From NCBI GenBank assembly GCA_025093555.1, contig JAIWNF010000008.1, forward strand, positions 806,001 through 870,000: a DNA stretch of 64,000 nt, read 5' to 3'. Positions 38,291 through 49,800 of this stretch are shown here, piece by piece. Each line of letters starts with the position of its first letter. Position 1 is the first letter of the stretch. The notes beneath the pieces were generated by a model, which was not told where the DNA came from, ran no database searches, and was given only the letters and a program-made list of their open reading frames with translations. The DNA comes from Circinella umbellata (lineage: Eukaryota; Mucoromycota; Mucoromycetes; Mucorales; Lichtheimiaceae). Both the position numbers and the translations under genes were made by a program.

Positions 38291-40160
38291 ATGAACCACA
38301 GTAGATTATTACTAACTAACTTATTCTACAGTCACGACATAGATTTTCACTTTGATATATCTCAACAGCAACAAAATGATATACTTGTTACTAGTAGTTG
38401 TGAAAATACAGTGAAAAATATACCTTCTCTTTGTAATGAAACTACCAGTAAAACCACATCATTAACTTATCACTATGACAACAATACAACAAAAATTTAT
38501 GGAAGCAGCGTTAAGGAGGGTATCAAGCAATACCTAGATAACACACGATTACTCTTGCCTACTAATCCTGATGAAAGCTCTTTTTATGTTGGCGATCTTG
38601 GAGTGTTGCACCGACAACATTTGAAATGGCAAGCATTATTGCCTCGTATTGAACCCTTTTATGGTAAGTATACAAAATCAGTATTCATTTAAACTTTTCT
38701 AAACTATTTATAACATTCAAAAAAAAGTACGTAGATTGCTCTTTACTAACGTTTATATATGTGACTTATGTTATGTGAAAAACATACAACTTGTAGCTAT
38801 CAAGTGTAACCCAGATACTGTAGCCATAAAATTTTTAGCATCTCTTGGTATTGGTTTTGATTGTGCAAGTAAAACAGAGATTCAGCAAGTTTTAGATGCG
38901 GGGGTAAAGCCGAGTCGAATAGTTTATGCGCAGCCTGTAAAACCTATATCATTTATACAATACGCGGCACAAATGAATGTAGCGTTGATGACGTTTGATA
39001 ATCAAGAAGAATTATACAAAATCAAAGAAGTATTTCCAGAAGCAAGATTAGTTTTGCGAATTTTGGTAGATGATTCCCATTCTGCTATACCGTTAGGTAC
39101 TAAATATGGCGCACCATTACATACGACCAAAAAATTGTTACAATTGGCCAAAATTTTAAATTTAAACGTTGTTGGCGTTAGGTTTGTATGAAGAAAAAAA
39201 ATGCCGGGAAATGTTAATTAAGAGAGGAGGATGAAGAAGAAGAATGTACTCATAATATTTATCTTTTTACTTGTATTTGCATATAATGTTCAGTTTTCAT
39301 GTTGGAAGTGAATGTTCAAATGCAATTGCTTATTATCATGCTGTAGTTCGTGCACGGCATGTATTTGACCAGGCAGAAAAAATGGGATTCCAGCTTGAGC
39401 TATTAGATGTTGGTGGAGGATTTAATGATTCGGGGATTGTTGATGGTGCTGCTACATTTGAAAAAGTTGCTGCTGTACTTGCACCAGCCGTGGATGAACT
39501 GTTTCCATCCAGAAGCGTAAGAGTTATTGCTGAACCAGGACGTTTTATGTTGGAGGCCCAGCCTATACTTTTTGTGTTGGCATTATTGGACGTCGCGTTA
39601 ACAGTCAAATTGACTCCATTGATCGGATGAAAGATCAACAGAAGAAAGACAAAAATAAGTATTCGTGTAAGTAATTTTATTGTATTGGCAAGTAGTAATA
39701 CATGTTACTTATTTCACTTATTTACTACACAAAATTATTTAGATTACATTAACGATGGATTTTATGGATCATTTTCAATGCCTTGTCTTGATAAAACAAA
39801 GCTCATTTTAAAAGGTAACAATCAACAGTTTCCAGATAGTTTGGTATCAAAAAACAAATACACTGCATTCACTGAAAAAATGAACTATTATTGAATATTG
39901 TACATATTTATACAGTACTTAGAAAAAATGGAGTATACTATTTTGGTAATGGTTTGGAGGAGGAGAAAAAACACTTGTCTGTAATTTGGGGTCCAACATG
40001 CTGTTCATTGGATCGGATTGAAGAACAACAACTCCCAGAATTAAATATCGGTGACTGGCTCTACTTGGAGAATTTTGGTGCATATACAATTACAGGCGCT
40101 TCTACATTCAATGGTTTTGAGAAAGCAAAAATAATTCATGTTAATAGCTATCTGTCTTAG
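38291..40160 (+). CDS. ornithine decarboxylase-like, frameshifted and with altered active-site motif
   Basis: Five exons: 38291-38663, 38797-39181, 39294-39666, 39743-39814 and 39916-40160. The family reading continues throughout except for one missing base in exon 3 near 39557 (after EPGRFMLEA), which would stop the protein at 39630. Counting across it, about 482 residues are recognisable. ODC is a cytosolic PLP enzyme that makes putrescine from ornithine, the entry step to polyamines. Seen: PLP lysine in FYAIKCNPD (K127), FDCASKTE, FHVGSEC (H255; Gly to Glu after the Ser), DVGGGF, EPGRF, YYINDGFYGSF and WGPTC (Cys present). The next residue is Cys where active ODCs have Asp (D361 in the human enzyme): WGPTCCSLD. 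The N-terminal 65 residues are low complexity. It may be a decaying or repurposed paralogue, or the frameshift may be a sequencing error. Confidence 0.85.
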
Positions 40161-41647
40161 ATATTTTATGTAGTATTTTCTTGTATCTAAGATATAATGA
40201 GCATTGTTATTGAACTGCTAGTTACTAAAAATAGACCTGCTGATGAACTACTAAACATTCCTAAATATTGTTACAAACCAGAGCTGTTACATCGACATAA
40301 GTATCGACATAAGTGACACAATGCATTTTGGCACTTTTGGTTTATAAATTCCTATATATCCTATTTAATAATGATTTCTTGTGCAACACTTTTTTGCTAT
40401 TTAAAAGAGTAAAAAATAGAAGAATAGGTATACAATGCTTATATTTGCTGAAAGTTTTTGATTTGGTTGCAGAGCAGCAAGATTGTAAAAAAATAAAAAT
40501 AAACAACACAGTGGGTGGGCTAATAATATGCTTTGATTATTAGGTATAACAAAAAAAAAACACAAAGTCGCTTGCTTGGGCTTATCACTGCGAATTTTTT
40601 GTGCTGAAAATTTCATGAAAAGGAGTCTTTTTATCATGAGACATCAAGTATTTTATTCCGGTAATACTATAAATGGAAAGATAAATAAAAAGCGCTGTAA
40701 AAAGAGTTATTATTTACTGTGGCAACAAAAACAAATAAATAATCATATGATACTTTAAAATAGCTTAGAGTGTTGTGGTACAAGCGTGAATGTTTTGATT
40801 TATGCAAAAAAAAAAAAGCTTCATAGTCACCATATTATTTTCACTTTTTTTTATAATAAAAGCTACCGTCACTATATGAAATATATGTCATTATATATGG
40901 TGACGCGCGATATATAGATAAAAAGCTATTCTCTAGAACAATTTAGTTACTTAATATTTATGTTGAGCAAATCGAGAAGAAAAATGTGTATATCATCAGA
41001 AAAAAAACTAAAACATATATCTTTTTGTTATGTGGCGTTTATTATGAGACATAGTACTGCATATTAGCACTTGATCCCGAAAAAACGGCTATTATTTATA
41101 CATCTGATCATATACTGATAAACGGTAAGTTCTTTCTATTCGTGTATATGCTATTACGTATTTCCTAAGAAGGTATATAATTCTTTGCGAGAGTATCAAT
41201 CTTTTTTTGTTTTTCACTGAATTATTTGGTATTTGTTACGCGAAGCCTTATAAATATTCTGAAAACTTACACTGATATTAAGCTAGAAAGGAAGATACGC
41301 GACTGTATAATAATAAGATGTCTTTTGTGACCATTATGATCATGATAATGAGCATGAAAATGCTTTTAAATTTTCAGCAGAACTCTAAAAAAGGAGGTTT
41401 ATATTGAGTCCCACACTCTTATCTTTATGATATTCCCACCGACTTTTTGATCAACGCCGCCATCCATATTAAAAAAATATGAGATTACTTTTTCAATTAT
41501 AGTTAACTCATTCGTGAGAGAATATGCATGAGTGTAGAAAATGAGGTCAAAACAAACGCCATACTTAAACTCAAAAAATAAAAAGGGTAGAAACATTTAA
41601 ATGTATATAAAACATTCTTTCAACCCCCCAAAACCATATTATTGTAC
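40161..41647. other. intergenic
   Basis: AT-rich spacer between the ornithine decarboxylase-like gene and the left end of the inverted-repeat element. No gene or RNA recognised. Confidence 0.4.
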
Positions 41648-41649
41648 TA

Positions 41650-42300
41650 CAGGATATTTCCTAATGACTGGCTGGGGTATTTTTTTTTCACGTTGCCGTT
41701 GAGGGGGATAAGTCATCCAACAGCTGTAATTTTAAAAAATATTAGCAGAATTCATAATTCTCTTTGCCTGTTGTGATTTTCTTTTTGAAAGCTTGCATTG
41801 TATTTGTCTTGACTTCGTGCTAATTTATTTTTGATATCTTTATATTTTGTTCATAATAAACAAGTTTTGATGAAAGCCAGCATTTTCAAGAAAAAAAAAG
41901 CTAGAGTGAACCCTGATTCAGCAACCGCAGCATATGTACTTTATTCCTAGCATTTTTTGACATGCACGATAACATACCTGCATTGCAGCTTTTCTCATAG
42001 CCTATTCCGTTGCACAGAAGATTTGATTACATCGACTTCCTATGTGAAGATCGCCAACCACGTAAAAAAGTCAGTAAACTTTTTAAATCATTCAACATTA
42101 GTGTCCTTAAGGTTCTACATATCACATTTGTTCTACAACGCATGTTGTAGGTATTCTGCTGCCCTCTGAATAGTACATACCCAATGTCAACCAATGTATA
42201 TGAAAATGACATCAAATTGTTAGCAAACTTTGATTCGCTTGATCTAAATATTATCAACGATCCACAATACTCGACATTATCACTTCTAGCACAAATAAAA
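41650..42300 (+). repeat. left terminal inverted repeat of the 41.6-45.9 kb element
   Basis: Reverse complement of 45201-45851 with scattered substitutions and small indels. The innermost 60-70 bp (AATATTATCAACGATCCACA region, about 42247-42292) are almost identical between arms. It carries an inward open stretch containing LLANFDSLDLNIINDPQYST, which runs on into the interior. Confidence 0.9.
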
Positions 42301-43283
42301 ATGGGGTATGGCTTTCACCAATACCAATGCTTCCAATATATACAGCATTACCCTCAAAAAACTCTAGCCAAATTACCTATAAACCGTCCTAGCAAAAAAA
42401 AAAAGGGGATTACCCAGGCTCATCATAACTCGCTCGATTATAATTGAGCAGTGATGATGGCTCTACACTTGGCTCCTGGGCTACCTCCAGACAGTTAAAA
42501 ACAACTTGGAGAGTGGCTAAAATTCGATAATGAGATTTTTTTCCCTTACTTGTAACTGCATAATGCTTGTTTTTCAAGTTTCTCGTTTCATCGTGAGCTC
42601 TTTTTATTCTCATACAACTTCAGGCATGTCATATATAGAACCATTTGACATCAATTCCAGATAGCTAATTTTGATAACTAAGTGTTGAAATTAATTTTTG
42701 AAATATATATCAATTATGGTAATGCACCCTCTTGGTAATCTTACATGATTCTTGTTAATACCTCTATCGAAGTTCTGAAAAATATTACTTTTCCATCAGC
42801 TGAGTCAATAATCGAGAACAATACTAATAAAGAAAAGTGGATCAAATATCAGGAGGAAATAAAACAATCAAAGTAATGCGGCAAATAAGCTGAGAAACAG
42901 AGCAATTCGTTTTTGTTTATGAAAGTTTGCATCTTACTTTCTTTCTTTGAAATACTCTGTTGATATATAATAAAAACTCATTAAATTTGTCATCAACAGG
43001 ATCCACAATGCGTTTTTTAAGATAGACGTTGAATACAATGGTGTATACCGCTTATCTACTTTAGAATACTGCTACTGAAGAAGTCAGCCCATGGGTTCCT
43101 GATAAGCAAGATAGTGTTACTCCTATTACGTCTCAACCAATTGGGCTCAAATGCGGATTCAAAACTTGTCATTGAATACTTTTAGCAGAAGATCAACCAA
43201 TACAGATAGCAACAATAAGAGGAAATATAAAAGAAATTAACATATTGGTAAGTCAACGATGAGAATGGCAGCATCGTCAAATA

Positions 43284-44130
43284 GTGATGGAAGATTTATT
43301 GGTTGAGAAGGAGCAACAAACAACAAAGGCAGCATTCAGCAGTGTTTCTCACATTAACAAAAGAAATCCCATTGCTCTTCAGGATTTTCCGGCGTTCCAA
43401 CTTCGCAGTCACCATCGTCATAACAAAAATAAAGACGGTTATGATTCCGCAAGATCATTCTTGGACGATATCAAGGATAATTGGCGTCATTTTATTCCAA
43501 TGACGTGTGACGCAAATTGTCGATCTTGGCTATTGTCGACTATGAGTAAGGAGACTATTATTAGTTGAAAAAATATTTGGTATGGAGGTCGAGAAATATT
43601 TCGCGTCGTTGTACACAATCTTCCATCGTCGTCATCGCATATGTACTTTGAAGCAGGATAATAATCAGTCATTAAAAGAGTATTCGAACAACTTGCAGGA
43701 ATACGCTGCCAAATACGGAATCCCGAATAATCAAGATTTGGTGATCAACTACTTTTGTTCCCTGAATCATAAATACCGCAAACAGGTTTGGACACCGATC
43801 CCCAATTATCATACATAATGACAAGAAGATTCCGGATCAAACCAAGCCCGTGGTTCAAATGGTTCTTTCCCTTGTCACAACAGATTTCGCATCAGACAAT
43901 AATAAATCGTCAAGTGCAACCAATGGTAGTGACTTGGAATCAGATGATGAACGCCCCAACAAATGTAGCAAAAAGAAGTCCAAGAAAGGAAAAGGTTGTA
44001 CTGGCACCAAAGACACTTGTGTAATTCATCCTAAGGCCAATCATACTCGTTGGGAATGTGAAAAATTAAAAGGAGTATTATGTGCATCAAGGGTCAAGGA
44101 TATATTAATGATAATAATGGTGGTAATCCA
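43284..44130 (+). pseudogene. broken Ty3/gypsy-like gag fragment
   Basis: Pieces in several frames read in order as a retrotransposon gag. A capsid-like part contains LQDFPAFQLR, ARSFLDDIKDNWRHFIPMTC and CRSWLLSTM (about 43369-43550). It continues with QSLKEYSNNLQEYAAKYGIP and NYFCSLNHKYRKQVW (about 43665-43790). A basic/acid linker and a knuckle-like CVIHPKANHTRWECEKLK (about 44020-44073) follow. Frameshifts and stops interrupt it. No protease, reverse transcriptase or integrase was seen nearby. The family name is inferred from gag layout. Confidence 0.6.
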
Positions 44131-45200
44131 AAGTTTGGTCGCCGTGGTCCTTTAAGAAAAAACAGTTTTGGTTTCGGTCCTGCTGTTGGTAGTCGTAGAG
44201 GTGTTGGAAGTTCTGGCACATATAATATCAATTGATGTAGATGCTGTCACCGTGTTCCTTGCGTCCGTGGGCACGAATGTCCTGAAATGATCCGTTCTTG
44301 TTATTTACCGAGAAGCAGGTACAATATATAAAAAATCTTACGTAGCACAATCCGGGTATTGATAAAATTGAAGGTTGGTTATCTTGTATCGATGATGTTG
44401 CTTATTCAAAAATATTCAAATGTCTAACATTATAATTATAATAAAAGCAAGGCTTTTTTATAAGTTCAATCTAAAAAGATCAAACGTAATTGGATGACAA
44501 GTGACGAGTCAAGTGTACGATATGATTACCGAAGACAGGCAAAATTGCTCCCTATCAAGCTACTAGAAGATTACAGTGCCTCCACTCCCAAAGTTCGTAA
44601 ACTTAAAAATGAAATTTGTTCTGTTCTCCCACCCAATTGCTCGCTTTTGTAAAAAAAAATTAACTTTTCTAGCTACACGAGAAACCGCATAATATGATTT
44701 TTATGAAAAATTTCGCAAATTAAACTTTGGTAATAACAACAAAATGTCCTGGAATATTAAACTATCAAAAAGGCCTATTTTTTTTTGCGCAAATTGTTTA
44801 AAGGAGCCTCTATCCGTTTCTCAAAAATGTAGAATCGTTTTTGTTTGGGGATGGTGGATTTTTATTGTTTCTTTGGAAGCTCGCGTATCTTTATGCACTA
44901 AATAATATGGTATGATCATAATAATAAAAACTATAAATACTCGACTTTTCATACATACATTCACCTTTAATAAAACATGCTTATTCTCTATAATTCATAT
45001 TTTTCTGCTAATACTGAGATCCCGCAAACGACTGATACACACCATTACAACTAGCTATACTTTTGCGTGTGTATGGTCCACCTTTCCCGATTTTACACTT
45101 GCTGGCTTTCTTTTTCTTAATTTTCGTTTTGTGCTTCGCACAAATCTTTTATTGCTTACAAGAGCTTGATCAGGCAGTCTGGGTAACACATTTTTTATTT

Positions 45201-45851
45201 TTTATTTTGCTAGAAGTGATAATGTCGAGTATTGTGGATCGTTGATAATATTTAGATCAAGTAAATCAAAGTTTGCTAACAATTTAATTCCATTGCCATA
45301 TACATTGGTTGACTTTCGGTATCTACTATTGAGAGTGTAGCAAAATTTACCTACAGTTTGTGTTGTAGGAAATATGATATCTAGAGCCTTAAGTGCACTA
45401 ATGTTGAATGATTTGAAAAGCTTAATGACTTCTTTACGTGGTTCGACGATGTTTACATAGGAAGTCGATGTAATCGAATCTTCCGTGCAACCGAATAGGC
45501 TATGAGAAAAACTTTGATGCAGGTATGTTATCCTGCATGTCAAAGAATGCTACAAATAAATTATATTTACTGCTGTTGCTGAATCAGGGTCCACTCTAGG
45601 CTTTTTTTTCTTGAAGATGTCTGCCTTTCACTAAGAATTTATTCATTATGAACAAAATACAAAGATATCAAAAAATAAATTAGCACAATGTCAAGACAAA
45701 TACTATGTAAGCTGCCAAAAAGAAAATCACAACTGCCAAAAGAGAATCGTGAATTCTGCCAACATTTAAAAAATTACAACTGCCAAATGACTTATTCCCC
45801 CCAACGCCAACGTGAAAAAAATAGCTCCGCCAGTCATTAGGAAAAATCCTG
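45201..45851 (-). repeat. right terminal inverted repeat of the 41.6-45.9 kb element
   Basis: Counterpart of 41650-42300. On the minus strand its coding-like stretch (45543-45202) stays open for about 113 codons, including LFKSFNISALKALDIIFPTT and LLANFDLLDLNIINDPQYST. The left-arm copy of the same stretch is interrupted. Confidence 0.9.
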
Positions 45852-45853
45852 TA

Positions 45854-46813
45854 TTAAGTATGTTCCTCAAGGATGCATTCCTGTTACACCTACCATCTTA
45901 GAATGGAGATTTGCCGACAGAAAAGGTTTCTCCGAAAAAGTTTTTTATATAATATAAAAACGAATAAAGAAAAACGTCAATATTATTGTTATTGTTATAT
46001 AATCTAATTATATATAAGATTTTCAACTGCTACTATTATAACCTTCTACGACATATAGCATCACTATTATTAAGTATGCCCACACATATACACACGAAAA
46101 GAAAGTAGGTTTTCTATTACCTGCAATAACCTGCAAGTGCGATCCTGCTTCAAAAGTTTCAGAAATATATTACTTTATCCAAAGTCAAGTTCTCTTCTTG
46201 TAATTATTGTTGTCTGGACAACATTATTATTACTAAAAGAGTATTCTCTCACTTTTCTTTTTGTGTTACATAGCAATACTTTAAAGGAGGTAAATAAAGT
46301 GGCACTTTTTTTATCTTCTCGACAATAAACCATTTATTACTTTTTTCTCAAAAAGAATCATAAAGCATCTTTTTCTATAGTAATGATACATACTATGCAG
46401 AGTATATATATAAACAATTTATTTTTACTTAGATAAACGAATGTCCATCGTTATTATTAGTATATAGTATAAAAGAGATTTTAACTACTATTATTTTGGA
46501 GGTTGCACAGAAAAGTGAAGCTCCTTCACTCTTAAAAAACACATGTGTGTACAACAAAAAATCGGTCATCCACCACATGCAGCAAACTTACTACAGCTAG
46601 CCAAAAAAAAAAAAAAGAGCAGTTCAACCCCCCAAAAAAAGCACCCTTTATATATTCCACCAAACATATTATAAGAAAATCCACATTAGGATACATAATA
46701 AATTATATATTTTTACTTGCGTAAACCTGTCTCTTTCTTTTTCTTCTCTCTCTTTTTCTTTTTTCATATACAACTTCTTTTTTTTTTGCTTACCTAGAAA
46801 AATAAAATAATAC
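45854..46813. other. intergenic, promoter side of the CEP104-like gene
   Basis: No gene seen. The region ends in CT/T-rich leader sequence (about 46728-46790) before the start codon. Confidence 0.4.
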
Positions 46814-49800
46814 ATGACGATTGTGCCACTTCCTTACGAAATAGCACATTGCTCATCGTGGGACGATGAACATGAACCAGAACAATTAGTCGCTTCGAGT
46901 CCTGGTAATCGTAATAACGTAACAGACAAGATTGAAAATGATGTCGACGTTAGAACAGACACATTACCGAGTAACAATAAAGTTAAAGGCTGGCAAACAC
47001 CAAAGTAATTTTTTATTATTATAAATGTTCTTGAATTACAATAGGAAAGAAAAAAAAAGACATACAGACAATTAAGCAATCGTTAATAATAATAATAATA
47101 ATAACAATAACAGGTGTCCCACCTATCCACAAGATCTTATTATTCGACTACTTTGTGGACCTGCACGAATCTCTAAAGTTCAAGTATTATCTCACCATTA
47201 TAAAATTGCAACAAAAATAGACGTTTATATTGGTATTTTGAAAGACCCATCTAGCATCCAAAATGCTCTTGATGAGCATACTTTACCAGAAGATGATGAA
47301 GAAGAAGAAAGAAGACGACGACGACGAGAACTTGATGATGACGAAGATGACGAAGATGATGATATGGTGATTGAATTTACACGATTAGGGTAACTAAATA
47401 ATAATAATAATGCATATTAAATCGGAGTCGATTTCTTAAAACTGGCACATTTTTTATATTCATTTTAGTTATGTCAGTCTTGATAATAACACAAGGGCGC
47501 AATATCGAGCTCGTGAACTAAAATCAATTAAAGTCAATGTTGATGGCGAATACGTTAGACTTGTAGTACGTAGCTGTCATAGAAATCGTTTAAACACTTA
47601 TAATCAGGTAATTACATATTTTTTTTCTTTTTTTTTATTGTTTAATGAGACACTAGTAGAAGCGAGAAAAAAAAGGGGGGGATGAGTTAAGAAGAGAGGG
47701 GAATAAATTTTTTACTATTTAAGCAACAAATTTAGACAATTTGTGGGTAAAATGGATTATAAATAACAATGATAATCAGGGGGATGGGAGGAGCAAAAGA
47801 ATTCTTTTTCTCGTCAGCAAAGCATGATGTCTGTTGATCAATAACACATTTTCAACCCATGTGGTATTGATTTTCATGATCTTGTCCTACAATTTCCTTT
47901 GACGTTGTTATTCATGAATTGTCATATTATCAATACCGCGCCGATCCCTACTTCTTATCTAAACAATGCTTTTTCTTTTATAGGTTGGAATTCTTGCTCT
48001 TAACATATTGGGTCAACCACTACGTCATGAAGCGGCTGGTGTAACTGCAATCCCTGTAAGCCTTTTTTTTAAAAAAATTATATATTATTATTTCTCTAAG
48101 AAACCCGAGACTGAATTAAATTAAATAAACACAATTTTATAGAGCCACATGGCCCGATATTTACAGCACCCTCTGGATGAATCAAGTATGCTAAGTTCTT
48201 CTACAAGAAGAACAAGTGTTTCCAGTAGTCAAAGTCTTAGTAATAGACTTTCTGCTTCCGGTGTTCTTGATATTGAACTTCAGCAATGGATTTCTGCTTT
48301 AATGCACGCTGAAGAAGAAGCAGCTCGAGGTAAAATATAATATACCCATCTTGTTTACTACATATAAAATGAAGCTAATATAGTTTATTACTTTCTCTTT
48401 TTTCTATTACTCAACTAGACGAATCGTATCAAATTGCAAAAGTATATAAAGATATAAGTGATAACCTTTCTCGCTTTGGTAAAATTGTCATTGATTTAGA
48501 ATTGGGCAAAAAACAGGCAGTTGAATCAAAAGATTATGATGAAGCGGAGAAAATCAAAGTAAGTTACATTTGCATCTTTACTATTTCTTTGAATCATTAT
48601 ATATACTAACTACATCTTTATATGTACAAATAAAAGGCTGATATTTGCAACATTAAACAATCTGCTGAACAATTATTACAGCAAGCAAATATCCATATTA
48701 CCCGCGATGGTCGCGTGGTCCCTGCTGGGAGCAATGGTACAATTGAGGTATTATGCACAGAGAAAATAAAAGTATATTATTATCTAAAAGAACGACTCTC
48801 ATGACTAACATAAAGATGATGATCGTACACGTCACTTTTTACCCTAATTTTGTTTATTATAGTATGAAGACGATGACGAAGAAAATAATATAATTCCGGA
48901 ATCATTACGTGGTGCGCCTTACCCCAATGATGACAACAATGGTAACATCAATGAAGAATTTGTTAACAGTAGACATCATCATCACAACAATGATGAAGAT
49001 AGTACAACATTGATTAGTAGCTACCGTGGTGGTCCCAGCAATAATAATAATAATCAACAAGAAATTCAACAACAAGATCGTCTTTATGATGAAATCGAAC
49101 AATGGACCAATAGCACTTCATATAATCATCCACCTCTCGCAGTTGCTAACAGTGGCAGTAACGAAGGTATTAGTCAAAATGGCTCAATAACTCACCAAAG
49201 TTCGCCTACCTCATCACTTTCAACAGATGCCGCCGAAATGTTGTTACCACCTCATCTGACATCCTATGGAGGACATGGTGATGTTGGACTGCTCGTTGGT
49301 GGACGTGAAATGATTGTACAAAATGGTGATGAGCACCCTGGCGCAGAAGATATGGAAAAGTCAACTATTGATTTACAACGTGTCTCCATGTCAGATTTAA
49401 TGGCACCTTCACTTTCAGCTTCCGTTGCACGAAAACATTCGTTACGTGGCATGATTCCAACAGATGACGAGCAAGAACCTACTATTGAAGAAGAATTAGA
49501 GCAAATAGAAGAAGAACATGAAGATAAAAAAGCATTTTCATCATCAAAGAAGAAAAAGGAACTAGACCCCGAATGTGTCCCTGAACCATTGATTGATGCT
49601 GAACGTGATAATTGTCGTGTTCCTATTTCTGTCTTTGGTGAAGATGTTACTGCTTGTGTTCTTAGTGTCAAGGTCAAATGTCGAGAATATGGTTTGAAGC
49701 AAGTCGCAGAGAGTGTTCAAGTGACCAATATGCTTGTTGAAAATAATGAATTATATCGATTGAATGAGCTTATGGAGGATCCCAATTATATCGATGATAG

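Larger units (their letters stand above)
41648..45853. mobile_element. element with about 650-bp terminal inverted repeats, TA at both ends
   Basis: Arms 41650-42300 and 45201-45851 are reverse complements of each other, starting CAGGAT at the outer tips. Each tip is directly flanked by TA, which fits a TA target-site duplication. The 2.9-kb interior carries a broken Ty3-like gag and no recognisable transposase. Each arm contains an inward-reading coding-like stretch. The element is most likely a non-autonomous or decayed DNA transposon, or a foldback or DIRS-like retroelement; the family is unresolved. Confidence 0.7.

Noticed and set aside
39540..39580. A tiny intron that would hide the ornithine decarboxylase frameshift
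   Set aside because: The only nearby GT...AG pair would give an intron of about 18 bp, too short to be spliced.
49264..49677. 137-codon minus-strand ORF
   Set aside because: Antisense shadow of CEP104 exon 8.
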